A DNA stretch of 22,065 nt from Betaproteobacteria bacterium UBA7395 (GTDB lineage: Bacteria > Pseudomonadota > Gammaproteobacteria > Burkholderiales > Rhodocyclaceae). This document shows, piece after piece, positions 14,010 through 22,065 of this stretch. The first letter of the stretch is position 1. Each line of letters opens with the position of its first letter. Position numbers and translations under genes: made by a program. A model generated the notes under the pieces. The model was not told where the DNA came from. It saw only the letters and a list, made by a program, of their open reading frames with translations, and searched no databases. The stretch spans positions 373 through 22,437 of the forward strand of contig DKNF01000168.1 in assembly GCA_002470165.1 (NCBI GenBank), given 5' to 3'.

Positions 14010-14230
14010 CAGATACCCCAGAGTTTTTCAATGATGGATTTGGCGATGAAACCGACCATGCCGAAAGCCAGCACGAAGAACAGGACAAATGTCCCGGTCT
14101 TGCCGGCTTTCGACTTCCAGGCGATTTCGCCGATGATGAACAGCATGAACAGGATGAAGGCGCCGACGCCCCAGGTCGAGAAAAAGTCGGCGATCTGCTC
14201 CTCGTTGAAGCCGAATACAGTACCTTCCAC
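14009..14230 (-). CDS. DUF2788 small membrane protein
   Basis: A 73-residue inner-membrane protein with two hydrophobic segments, about 21-37 ([17 protein letters not shown]) and 47-64 ([18 protein letters not shown]), joined by a basic loop KSKAGKTG. This layout and the loop match DUF2788 proteins of beta- and gammaproteobacteria, whose function is unknown. The start is a GTG at 14230, 3 nt after the argG stop, with AGGGCGG upstream of it inside the argG end. No ATG gives a full first helix. Its stop overlaps the ppnP start. Confidence 0.85.
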   Translation of the reverse strand: MEGTVFGFNEEQIADFFSTWGVGAFILFMLFIIGEIAWKSKAGKTGTFVLFFVLAFGMVGFIAKSIIEKLWGI

Positions 14231-14233
14231 CGA

Positions 14234-15466
<1,233 letters not shown>

Positions 15467-15500
15467 TTGCTTTTCCAGTTTCGTTTTGACAATGCGCCGA

Positions 15501-16421
15501 TCAGACCTTGAGGCGGCCGAGCAGCAGGTATTCCATGAGGGCCTTCTGGACGTGCAGGCGGTTTTCCGCCTCGTCCCAGACCACCGATTGCGGACCGTCG
15601 ATGACGTCCGCCGTCACTTCCTCGCCGCGATGCGCCGGCAGGCAGTGCATGAACACGGCCTTGGGATCGGCCACCGCCATCATCTCGGCGTCGACACACC
15701 AGTCGGCGAAGGCCTTCTTGCGTTCCTCGTTTTCGGCTTCGAAACCCATCGAGGTCCACACGTCGGTAGTGACCAGGTCGGCACCGCGGCAGGCGTCCAT
15801 CGGGTCGGCAAAGACCGCGTAGCGCGACGGATCGACGCCGGCGATCAGGGCCGGATTCAGTTCGTAACCGGGCGGCGTCGACACATGGACCTTGAAGTCG
15901 AGCACGTCGGCGGCCTGCAGCCAGGTGTTGCACATGTTGTTGGCGTCGCCGACCCAGGCCACGGTCTTGCCCTGGATGCAGCCGCGATGCTCGATGTAGG
16001 TGAAGATGTCGGCGAGGATCTGGCAGGGGTGGTACTCGTTGGTCAGGCCGTTGATCACCGGCACGCGCGAATTGGCGGCAAAGCGCTCGATGATGTCCTG
16101 CTCGAAGGTGCGGATCATCACGATGTCGCTCATGCGCGAGATGACCTGGGCCGCGTCCTCGACCGGCTCGCCGCGCCCGAGCTGGGAATCGCGGGTGTTC
16201 AGGTAGATCGCCGAACCGCCAAGCTGATGCATGCCGGCCTCGAACGACAGGCGGGTGCGCGTGCTGGCCTTCTCGAAAATCATCACCAGCGTACGGTCGC
16301 TGAGCGGCCAGTACTTCTGGTAGGACTTGAACTGGTCCTTGATCCAGCGCGTGCGTTCGAACACGTACTGGTGTTCGTCGCGACTGAAGTCCTTGAACTG
16401 CAGGAAATGCTTGATCGTCAT
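15501..16421 (-). CDS. argF: Ornithine carbamoyltransferase
   Basis: A 306-residue anabolic-type enzyme forming citrulline from ornithine and carbamoyl phosphate. The carbamoyl phosphate motif STRTR (53-57), the HPCQ motif in [11 protein letters not shown], and the ornithine-binding HCLPAHRG are all intact. The order argD-argF-argG and the 4-nt gap after argD point to biosynthesis; no arcA or arcC of the arginine deiminase pathway is present to suggest a catabolic role. It is expected to act as a cytoplasmic trimer. Confidence 0.98.
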   Translation of the reverse strand: MTIKHFLQFKDFSRDEHQYVFERTRWIKDQFKSYQKYWPLSDRTLVMIFEKASTRTRLSFEAGMHQLGGSAIYLNTRDSQLGRGEPVEDAAQVISRMSDIVMIRTFEQDIIERFAANSRVPVINGLTNEYHPCQILADIFTYIEHRGCIQGKTVAWVGDANNMCNTWLQAADVLDFKVHVSTPPGYELNPALIAGVDPSRYAVFADPMDACRGADLVTTDVWTSMGFEAENEERKKAFADWCVDAEMMAVADPKAVFMHCLPAHRGEEVTADVIDGPQSVVWDEAENRLHVQKALMEYLLLGRLKV

Positions 16422-16425
16422 TGCC

Positions 16426-17598
16426 TCACTCCGCCAGGAAGGCCTTGATCAGCGGCAGCATCCGCTCGACCAGTTCGCGGGCGTCGGCCTCGCTGAAATT
16501 GAGCGGCGGCAGGAGACGGATCACGGTATCGCCGGTGACGTTGATCAGCAGGCCGGCAGCAAGTGCCCGCTTGACCAGATCGCCGCAGGGGCGATCGAGT
16601 TCGATGCCGATCATCAGGCCGTGACCGCGAATGTCGACCAGGCCGGCGACTCCGGCCAGCCCCTCGGCAAAACCCTGACGGATCAGCGCACCGATCCGGG
16701 CGGCGTTGTCGAGCAGGCCTTCTTCCTCGATGCATTCGATGGTGGTCAGCGCTGCCGTGCAGGCGAGCGGATTGCCGCCAAAGGTCGAGCCATGGTTACC
16801 CGGCCCGAACAGGCCGGTGGCCCGCCCGCCGGTCATGCAGGCGCCGATCGGCACGCCCGAACCCAGGCCCTTGGCCAGCGTCGCCACATCCGGCTGAACG
16901 CCGACCTGCTGGTAGCCGAACCACTTGCCGGTACGCGCCATGCCGCACTGGACCTCGTCGCAGATCATCAGCCACTCGTGGGCGTCGCACAACTGGCGCA
17001 CACCTTGATAGTAGGCCGGATCGCACAGATGAATGCCGCCCTCGCCCTGGATGATTTCCAGCATCACGGCGACGATGTTCTTGTTATGTTCGGCGACGGC
17101 GCGAACCGCTTCCAGATCGCCGTAGGGCACACGGACAAAACCCGCGACCAGCGGCTCGAAACCGGCCTGCGCCTTGCGGTTGCCGGTCGCCGACAGGGTT
17201 GCCATGGTGCGGCCGTGGAAGGCCTTTTCCATGACGATGATGGTCGGCAGTTCGATACCCTTCTTGTGACCGTAGTAGCGCGCCAGCTTGATCGCTGCTT
17301 CGTTGGCTTCACAACCGGAATTGGCGAAGAAGACTTCGTCCATGCCCGACAGCGCGCACAGCTTGTCGGCCAGTTGCTCCTGGCCGGTCACCCCGTAGAG
17401 ATTCGAGGTGTGCAGCATCCGCCCGGCCTGCGCCGCGATCGCAGCGACCAGCTTGGGATGGGCGTGACCCAGGGTATTGACGGCGATGCCGGACAAGGCA
17501 TCCAGGTATTCCCGCCCCTCGGTATCCGTGATCCGGCTGCCGGCGCCATGGCTGAAAGCCACCGGCAAGCGGGCGTAGGTATTCATGACATGCGACAT
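16426..17598 (-). CDS. argD: Acetylornithine aminotransferase
   Basis: A 390-residue class III pyridoxal-phosphate aminotransferase converting N-acetylglutamate semialdehyde to N-acetylornithine; many homologues also serve as succinyldiaminopimelate aminotransferase in lysine synthesis. The NSGCEANEAAIKLAR block, the ICDEVQCGMARTG block (PLP-stabilising Asp) and the LAKGLGSGVPIGA block carrying the Schiff-base Lys are present. The start is ATG 17598 (MSHVMNTYARLPVAF), matching relatives; a TTG-initiated extension to 17664 would be in frame but is rejected. A second ATG at 17586 is possible. It leads the operon, and its leader holds a terminator-like hairpin. Confidence 0.96.
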   Translation of the reverse strand: MSHVMNTYARLPVAFSHGAGSRITDTEGREYLDALSGIAVNTLGHAHPKLVAAIAAQAGRMLHTSNLYGVTGQEQLADKLCALSGMDEVFFANSGCEANEAAIKLARYYGHKKGIELPTIIVMEKAFHGRTMATLSATGNRKAQAGFEPLVAGFVRVPYGDLEAVRAVAEHNKNIVAVMLEIIQGEGGIHLCDPAYYQGVRQLCDAHEWLMICDEVQCGMARTGKWFGYQQVGVQPDVATLAKGLGSGVPIGACMTGGRATGLFGPGNHGSTFGGNPLACTAALTTIECIEEEGLLDNAARIGALIRQGFAEGLAGVAGLVDIRGHGLMIGIELDRPCGDLVKRALAAGLLINVTGDTVIRLLPPLNFSEADARELVERMLPLIKAFLAE

Positions 17599-17611
17599 GA
17601 GGCAACCCCAT

Positions 17612-17639
17612 AAAACGAAAACGGCGGCTACCGCCGCCG
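17612..17639 (-). promoter_or_regulatory. Terminator-like hairpin in the argD leader (possible attenuator)
   Basis: On the minus strand a perfect 7-bp G+C stem, CGGCGGC-GGTA-GCCGCCG (17639-17622), is followed directly by TTTTCGTTTT, and the argD ATG comes 13 nt later. No gene lies upstream on this strand to need a terminator, because parA is divergent. It may therefore act on the arg operon's own transcript. No regulatory leader peptide rich in Arg codons with its own stop is evident. Confidence 0.5.
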
Positions 17640-17705
17640 GAACGATCACAACCCGCACCGGCAAATAAATCCGGAAAGAGTTGCAGAAAGCTGAATGTTA
17701 AGTGA

Positions 17706-17733
17706 AAAATAGCGCCTTGTATAGAACGGCCAA
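17706..17733 (-). promoter_or_regulatory. Possible sigma-70 promoter of the arg operon
   Basis: On the minus strand TTGGCC (17733-17728), a 16-bp spacer, then TATTTT (17711-17706). The match is moderate. Transcription would start near 17699, giving a leader of about 100 nt that contains the hairpin. It lies in the divergent gap between argD and parA. Confidence 0.32.
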
Positions 17734-17736
17734 ACC

Positions 17737-18513
17737 ATGCGAATCGCCATATTCAACCAGAAAGGCGGCGTCGGAAAGACGACCACCACGCTCAACCTCG
17801 GCGCTGCCCTGAACCGCTCGGGCAACCCGCCGCTATTGATCGACCTCGACCCCCAGGGCCACCTGTCGAGCATCCACGGCCAGGCGCCGCTCGATGCCGG
17901 ACAGAGCCTGTTCGCCTTTTTCCAGGACTTGCGCACCCTGCAGGAACTCGAGGTTGAATGGGAGCATATCGGCCGGCTGATTCCTGCCCACCAGCAGCTG
18001 ATCAAAGTCGATTCGATCTTCGGCAAGGGGCCGGCCATTCTCAACAAGTTGCGCCACGGCCTGGATGCCCTCGAGGAAGCCAATCCGGACCGGCACTGCC
18101 TGATCGACTGCTGTCCCTACATCGGCGTGCTGGCGCTGAATGCCATTTTCGCCTGCGACTGCCTGATCATTCCGGTATCCACCGACTACCTGTCGTTGCA
18201 GGCCGCCGACCACATCACGCGCACGCTGCAGGTTCTGGAGCCGGTGATGAAACGCCGCGTCCCGCGTTACTACCTGCTGACACGCTTCGACCGCCGCCGC
18301 CGGATGAGCGAGGACGTGCGCAACCGCTTGCGCGAACGCTACGGCGACGAAGTGATCGACACGGTGATTTCCGAGAACGTGACGGTGGCCGAAAGCCCCT
18401 CACTGAATCAGGACGTGTTCCGGCACAACGCCGGCAGCACCGGCGCCCACGATTACCGCAAACTGTTCAACGAACTGCTGGAACGCGGCAGCCTGCCGGT
18501 CACGACGCGCTGA
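17737..18513 (+). CDS. ParA/Soj-family ATPase, orphan
   Basis: A 258-residue MinD/ParA-type ATPase. The deviant Walker A is KGGVGKTT (9-16, signature Lys9 and catalytic-loop Lys14), Walker A' is LIDLDPQG (34-41), and Walker B is CLIDCCPYIG (121-130), where Cys126 replaces the usual Pro of D-x-P-P. Such proteins dimerise on ATP, often bind DNA non-specifically, and position chromosomes, plasmids or protein clusters. There is no parB, parS repeat, cheW or carboxysome gene nearby, so the cargo is unknown. The C-terminal RYGDEVIDTVISENVTVAESP block is typical of chromosomal Soj-like proteins. No clear Shine-Dalgarno precedes the ATG. Its 3' end overlaps the convergent 76-residue gene by 14 bp. 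Confidence 0.9.
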   Translation: MRIAIFNQKGGVGKTTTTLNLGAALNRSGNPPLLIDLDPQGHLSSIHGQAPLDAGQSLFAFFQDLRTLQELEVEWEHIGRLIPAHQQLIKVDSIFGKGPAILNKLRHGLDALEEANPDRHCLIDCCPYIGVLALNAIFACDCLIIPVSTDYLSLQAADHITRTLQVLEPVMKRRVPRYYLLTRFDRRRRMSEDVRNRLRERYGDEVIDTVISENVTVAESPSLNQDVFRHNAGSTGAHDYRKLFNELLERGSLPVTTR

Positions 18514-18730
18514 TCAGATCGACCACGTCTTCGTAGTTGATCGACCCCAGACGGCCGTTCATGCTGACCTGATGGTGCTTGCACTCCAGAATTTCGCAAT
18601 AGTTGTAGATCTGCGCGACCTTGCGGCGAGCCTCTTCCTCATCCCGACCGTAGAAAGAGAGATGCTCAACGATAACGCCATTACGCGTCCGTATCCGGAA
18701 AAGGTACTTGCTTATCGTCCCAGCGAGCAT
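18500..18730 (-). CDS. Small hypothetical protein, 76 aa
   Basis: I do not recognise a family. The protein starts MLAGTISKYLFRIRTRNG and looks like a compact alpha/beta fold: two strands (KYLFRIRTRN, VIVEHLSFYG), a charged helix (DEEEARRKVAQIYNYCEI), a strand with Cys and His (ECKHHQVSM) and a short C-terminal helix. There is no signal peptide. Coding status is supported by a good Shine-Dalgarno (TTGAGG, 5 nt before ATG 18730) and a convincing promoter 30-60 nt upstream with a palindrome in its spacer. It is convergent with parA, overlapping by 14 bp. Confidence 0.74.
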   Translation of the reverse strand: MLAGTISKYLFRIRTRNGVIVEHLSFYGRDEEEARRKVAQIYNYCEILECKHHQVSMNGRLGSINYEDVVDLISAS

Positions 18731-18761
18731 AAAAACCTCAACAGATCAAAGCTGTATGAGG

Positions 18762-18790
18762 AGTATATGCAGTAGTTTCTAGAAACACAA
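18762..18790 (-). promoter_or_regulatory. Promoter of the 76-aa gene with palindromic operator candidate
   Basis: On the minus strand TTGTGT (18790-18785), exactly 17 bp, then TATACT (18767-18762, 5 of 6 matches). The perfect palindrome GTTTCTAGAAAC (18775-18786) occupies the spacer and touches the -35, where a bound repressor would block RNA polymerase. Transcription would start near 18755, leaving a 25-nt leader that contains the Shine-Dalgarno. Confidence 0.52.
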
Positions 18791-18833
18791 TCAATTCGCT
18801 TGCAAATCATCGCGAAACATGGCAAATACCCGC

Positions 18834-20099
18834 TCAACGATCGGCCAGCAATCTGACCTCGCGCTGCGGGAAGGGAATCTGCACGCCATGCTCACGGAAG
18901 GCCCGCCAGATGGCAAGGTTGATGTCCGAAACGACGTTCATCTTGCCATTCTCCGGATCGGCCACCCAGAAACCCAGTTCGAGATTGATGCTGCTGTCGG
19001 CAAACTGGGTGAGCAGCACCCGCGGCGGCGGGTCGGGCAATACCCGCGGCTGGCCTTGGGCCGACTCGACCATCAGACGCATCGCCAGTTCCAGATCGCT
19101 GTCATAAGCCACGCCGACGGTCGTGCTCAGACGCAGACTGTTGTCGGAATAGGTCTGGTTCTGGACCACCGTACCGATCAGCATTTCATTGGGCACGATG
19201 AATTCGATACCGCCCGGATTACGGATAACCGTATAGCGCGTGGTAATCTGGCTAACCACCCCGCTGTCGGCGCCAATCTGGACGATGTTGCCGATGCGGA
19301 TCGAACGGTCGAGCAGGATGATGAAACCGGACACGTAATTGCTGGCGATCTTCTGCAAGCCGAAACCGAGACCGACGCCAAGCGCCCCGGTAAACACCGA
19401 CAACGCAGTCATGTCGATACCGACCATCGCCAGGCTGACCAGCACGGCCAGCACCGTCAACACGGCCCGCGCAACCCGGACGCCGACAATGCGCAGATTG
19501 CCGTCGAGCGAGCGCATGCCCATCAGGCGGGCCTCGATGACGCCGGAGATCCACAGCGCAAAGACCACGGTCAGGAAAATGGTCACCAGGCCGCTGAAAA
19601 TCAGCCACAGGTTCAACTGCTGCTTGCCGATGCTGAACCCGACCTGGGTCATCGCCTCGATCACGAACGGCGCCAGGTCGGTGATGTACAGCGCCAGCCA
19701 GCCCCAGACCAGCGTGGCGATCAGTTTTTCCCACGAAGTCAGCCAACTGGCCCCGGGAAAGGCCTGGCGCAGCACATAGACGACACTGCGGACCAACGCC
19801 ATCGACGCCAGCAAGGGCATCGCCACTTGCAGCACGGTCACCGGCATGAAGGACTTGAGCGCCACCTGCGTCGCCCCGGTCAGCACCATCCCCGACACCG
19901 GAAAAGCCAGTCGGCCGCCGAGCTGGCGGAAACGTCCGCCGCCGTCTTCCCGATGCGTCCGCTGCCACCAGTGGGCAATTCCCCAGGCCAGCACCAGGCA
20001 AGAGCCCAGCGCGACCAACTGCCAGACGAACAGCGGATCGCCGAAGTCCGCCAGTAACTTGCCGATCAGACTCAGCGCCTGACGCGTCGACTCATCCAT
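18834..20099 (-). CDS. MscS-family mechanosensitive ion channel protein
   Basis: A 421-residue inner-membrane protein. Hydrophobic segments at about 22-43, 62-82, 86-110, 125-147, 162-184 and 208-228 precede the pore-lining helix 230-260 (TALSVFTGALGVGLGFGLQK, then NYVSGFIILLDR), the hallmark of MscS proteins. The beta domain follows (RIGNIVQIG, IRNPGGIEFIVPNEML). Such channels open under membrane tension to release solutes during hypo-osmotic shock. It has more membrane helices than E. coli MscS (three), placing it in a larger subtype. The start at 20099 overlaps the stop of the methyltransferase gene by 8 nt and has GGAG 7 nt upstream. Confidence 0.92.
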   Translation of the reverse strand: MDESTRQALSLIGKLLADFGDPLFVWQLVALGSCLVLAWGIAHWWQRTHREDGGGRFRQLGGRLAFPVSGMVLTGATQVALKSFMPVTVLQVAMPLLASMALVRSVVYVLRQAFPGASWLTSWEKLIATLVWGWLALYITDLAPFVIEAMTQVGFSIGKQQLNLWLIFSGLVTIFLTVVFALWISGVIEARLMGMRSLDGNLRIVGVRVARAVLTVLAVLVSLAMVGIDMTALSVFTGALGVGLGFGLQKIASNYVSGFIILLDRSIRIGNIVQIGADSGVVSQITTRYTVIRNPGGIEFIVPNEMLIGTVVQNQTYSDNSLRLSTTVGVAYDSDLELAMRLMVESAQGQPRVLPDPPPRVLLTQFADSSINLELGFWVADPENGKMNVVSDINLAIWRAFREHGVQIPFPQREVRLLADR

Positions 20100-21357
20100 T
20101 CTGCTTCTCCAGTACGGCGGCGAAGAAACCGTCCGTATCATGAAGATGCGGCAGCAGATGCAGCATGTCGCCGCTCACGGCCACGCCCTGACGGGCCAGC
20201 ACCTGTTCGGCCGGCACCAGGCGGAACGCCGGATGGGCTGCCAGAAAAGCCTCGACGATGCACTCGTTTTCCTCGGCCAGCAGGCTGCAGGTCGCATAGA
20301 CCAGCCGTCCGCCCGGGCGCAGCAGGGTCGCCGCCGCGGCCAGGATGCTGGTCTGTTTGGCGGTCAGTTCGGCAACCGACGCTGCGTCCTGGCGCCATTT
20401 CAGGTCGGGATTGCGCCGCAGCGTGCCCAGCCCCGAACACGGCGCATCGACCAGCACGCGATCGACCTTGCCGGCCATGCGTTTTACCTTCTGGTCGCGC
20501 TCGTGTTCGATGCGCACCGGATGGACATTGGACAGCCCCGAACGCGCCAGACGCGGCTTGAGTTTGCTCAGGCGGCGCTCGGAAACGTCGAGCGCGTAAA
20601 GGCGACCGGTATTGCGCATCTGCGCGCCGAGCAGCAGCGTCTTGCCGCCGGCACCGGCGCAGAAATCGACGACCATCTCGCCGCGCTTGGCTTCGACCAG
20701 CAGCCCCAGCAACTGGCTGCCTTCGTCCTGCACCTCGAAAGCGCCGCTCAGGAACAAGGGATGCTTGGCCAGCGCCGGCTTGTCGCGCAGGCGGACCGCC
20801 AGCGGCGACCAGGCGCCAGGCTGGGCGGCGATGCCGGCTTCGGCCAGTTGCGCGAGCAGGGCCTGACGGTCGGTTTTCAGGGTATTGACCCGCAGATCGA
20901 GCGGTGCCGGTCGATTCAGCGCTTCCGCCAGGACCGGGATTTCGTCCGCGGTAAAACTCGTCAGCAGGCGCTCGTAGAGCCAGTCCGGCAGGTCGCAGCG
21001 CACCGCCGGCGACAAGGCCGACTCGTCGAACGCCGCCACACTGGCCAGCCAGGCTTCCTCGCCGGCTTTCAGCACCGGGGCCAGCTCGCGCAGATTCCAG
21101 CCACGCACGACCAGCAAGGCAACCAGCAGACGCCGCCGGTCGGACAGATTGTCGGCACAACGCGCTTCGATGCTGCGCCCCCGGCGCAGGACCGCGAACA
21201 CCGTTTCGGCGACGAAACCGCGATCGGCGTGACCCAGCTGGCGATGCTCACGGAAATAACGCGAGACCACGGCATCGGCCGGATGATCGAAATTCAGCAA
21301 CTGCCCCAGCAGGTTTTCGGCGTGGGCAAAGAGGGCGGGCGTGAAGCGGACTTTCAT
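20092..21357 (-). CDS. RsmB/NOP-family RNA (cytosine-5)-methyltransferase
   Basis: A 421-residue S-adenosylmethionine-dependent enzyme that methylates cytosine C5 in RNA, most likely 16S rRNA. An N-terminal helical domain of about 150 residues is followed by the fold's motifs: SAM-binding VVDFCAGAGGKT (229-240), motif IV DAPCSGLGTLRRNPDLKW (304-321) with Cys307, and motif VI YATCSLLAEEN (354-364) with catalytic Cys357. It is a paralogue-type family and the classical rsmB neighbours (def, fmt) are absent here, so no symbol is given. ATG 21357 overlaps the stop of the DUF3108 gene (ATGA) and its own stop overlaps the channel gene, so the three genes form one coupled unit. Confidence 0.93.
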   Translation of the reverse strand: MKVRFTPALFAHAENLLGQLLNFDHPADAVVSRYFREHRQLGHADRGFVAETVFAVLRRGRSIEARCADNLSDRRRLLVALLVVRGWNLRELAPVLKAGEEAWLASVAAFDESALSPAVRCDLPDWLYERLLTSFTADEIPVLAEALNRPAPLDLRVNTLKTDRQALLAQLAEAGIAAQPGAWSPLAVRLRDKPALAKHPLFLSGAFEVQDEGSQLLGLLVEAKRGEMVVDFCAGAGGKTLLLGAQMRNTGRLYALDVSERRLSKLKPRLARSGLSNVHPVRIEHERDQKVKRMAGKVDRVLVDAPCSGLGTLRRNPDLKWRQDAASVAELTAKQTSILAAAATLLRPGGRLVYATCSLLAEENECIVEAFLAAHPAFRLVPAEQVLARQGVAVSGDMLHLLPHLHDTDGFFAAVLEKQNG

Positions 21358-22065
21358 GGTTTTCCTGTTTGGTTCCGACCCGGCACATCGACGACGGGCT
21401 CGATATCGGTGGCGATTTGTTCGTAACTGTCGCCTTTTTTGTCGGTGAAGCGGATTTTAACCGGCAAGCGACCGTAATCGAGCGCAATCCAGATATCCAT
21501 CAACGTTTCCCCGGTGGCACGCAGATGCAGCACGCGGAAACGCCCGGCCGGCGTCTCGATTTCCTCTTCACCGTGCGAATCGAGATCGTGGCGTTCGTAT
21601 TTCTTGCTGGTGACCACCCCGATCGCCGAGCCGCTTTCCGGCGCCGCCAGATAGGCCAGCTGGTAATTCAACGACAACAGGTCCTGCGTTCCCCGCGCAA
21701 TCCGCTGCTTGCTGCCGTCACGAATCAGCGTCACTTCGTGCTGCTGCCAGTCGAAATCGGCGCCTTCGGCCGGCTGGCGATCCTTGCGCACCACCCGGAA
21801 ATGCTCGGGCTGCAGTCCGTTGGCCGCCAGGCGCCCGACACTTTCGTAGGACTGGCGCACCGGCTTGAACAACGCAACCAGGCCACTGGTCTCGATCACG
21901 CTGCTGAGCCGATAGCTGCCGTCACCGGGAAATTCCCAGCGATGCACGGCGCGGCCGATATTCATGCGCGGCGAATCGCGGACGACGAGAAAGTTGATCC
22001 GTCCGCTGCCGCCAAGAACGGGCGCCACCGGTGTCGGCTCGGGTCGCGGCACAGGCTCGACGACC
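21354..22065 (-). CDS. DUF3108 domain protein (5' end outside the window)
   Basis: At least 237 residues; the frame stays open to the window edge, so the true start lies beyond base 22065. The visible N-terminal part is a Pro-rich linker (VVEPVPRPEPTPVAP), which suggests an upstream signal or membrane anchor. The body is beta-rich with alternating strands, and includes the blocks LDYGRLPVKIRFTDKKGD and FRVLHLRATGETLMDIWIA typical of DUF3108, a family of predicted periplasmic proteins of unknown function. A GTG at 22052 is in frame but is unlikely to be the real start, as it lies in the linker. It overlaps the methyltransferase gene by 4 nt (ATGA). Confidence 0.85.
   Translation of the reverse strand, partial: VVEPVPRPEPTPVAPVLGGSGRINFLVVRDSPRMNIGRAVHRWEFPGDGSYRLSSVIETSGLVALFKPVRQSYESVGRLAANGLQPEHFRVVRKDRQPAEGADFDWQQHEVTLIRDGSKQRIARGTQDLLSLNYQLAYLAAPESGSAIGVVTSKKYERHDLDSHGEEEIETPAGRFRVLHLRATGETLMDIWIALDYGRLPVKIRFTDKKGDSYEQIATDIEPVVDVPGRNQTGKP

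Noticed and set aside
17599..17664. N-terminal extension of ArgD (a hydrophobic stretch ending in WGC that imitates a lipoprotein signal)
   Set aside because: It is encoded by the leader hairpin itself and would start at TTG. ArgD is cytoplasmic, and relatives begin at or near MSHVMNTY.
17691..17709. Possible ArgR box (TGAAT half-site) before the arg operon
   Set aside because: Only one half-site is present; the mirrored ATTCA at the right distance is missing.

Overview
The window is a stretch of chromosome from a G+C-rich betaproteobacterium. I infer a member of the Rhodocyclales (Dechloromonas/Azonexus-like) from the gene families and the dense, short-gap operon style. No tRNA, rRNA, CRISPR array, insertion sequence or phage gene is visible. 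It reads as core or near-core chromosome, with no gap between genes above about 200 bases.

Layout. Bases 1-3226 (+) hold the end of ureG (nickel GTPase of urease maturation), a 102-residue hypothetical, a lipid-anchored cytochrome c'/c-556-like protein, and a large uncharacterised flavoprotein (COG2509 type) 6 nt behind it. Bases 3227-4441 (-) hold a second, unrelated flavoprotein (BaiN/YhiN type). Bases 4551-6188 (+) hold a Na+/phosphate cotransporter with a PhoU-like tail. Bases 8550-6185 (-) hold a two-gene unit of circularly permuted ATP-grasp ligase plus alpha-E protein. Bases 12452-8750 (-) hold a five-gene run: periplasmic retropepsin-like protease, small coiled-coil protein, NudL-type Nudix hydrolase, CobD/CbiB-like membrane protein and thiolase. 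Bases 12436-13149 (+) hold a class I glutamine amidotransferase whose 5' end overlaps the protease gene head to head. Bases 17598-13198 (-) hold an arginine operon, argD-argF-argG, continued by a DUF2788 membrane protein, ppnP and yajQ, and closed by a hairpin terminator. Bases 17737-18513 (+) hold an orphan ParA ATPase facing a 76-residue hypothetical (-). Bases 22065-18834 (-) hold a DUF3108 protein (cut by the window edge), an RsmB/NOP rRNA methyltransferase and an MscS-family channel, with overlapping coding ends.

The most interesting signal is in the 199-bp gap at 8551-8749. Reading toward the ATP-grasp gene there is a near-consensus sigma-54 promoter (TGGCACG-N4-CTGCT, correct GG/GC spacing). 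About 60-100 bp upstream of it lie two tandem sequences that closely resemble NtrC enhancer sites, one merging into a 12-bp palindrome. This predicts that the ATP-grasp/alpha-E pair, a family proposed to make an unknown peptide or amide, is switched on by nitrogen limitation. The urease gene at the left edge and the amidotransferase fit a nitrogen theme but are not linked to it by the sequence.

Other regulatory features worth noting are a terminator-like hairpin in the argD leader (possible attenuator), a promoter with a perfect palindrome in its spacer in front of the 76-residue gene, and several convergent gene pairs whose stop codons abut or overlap.
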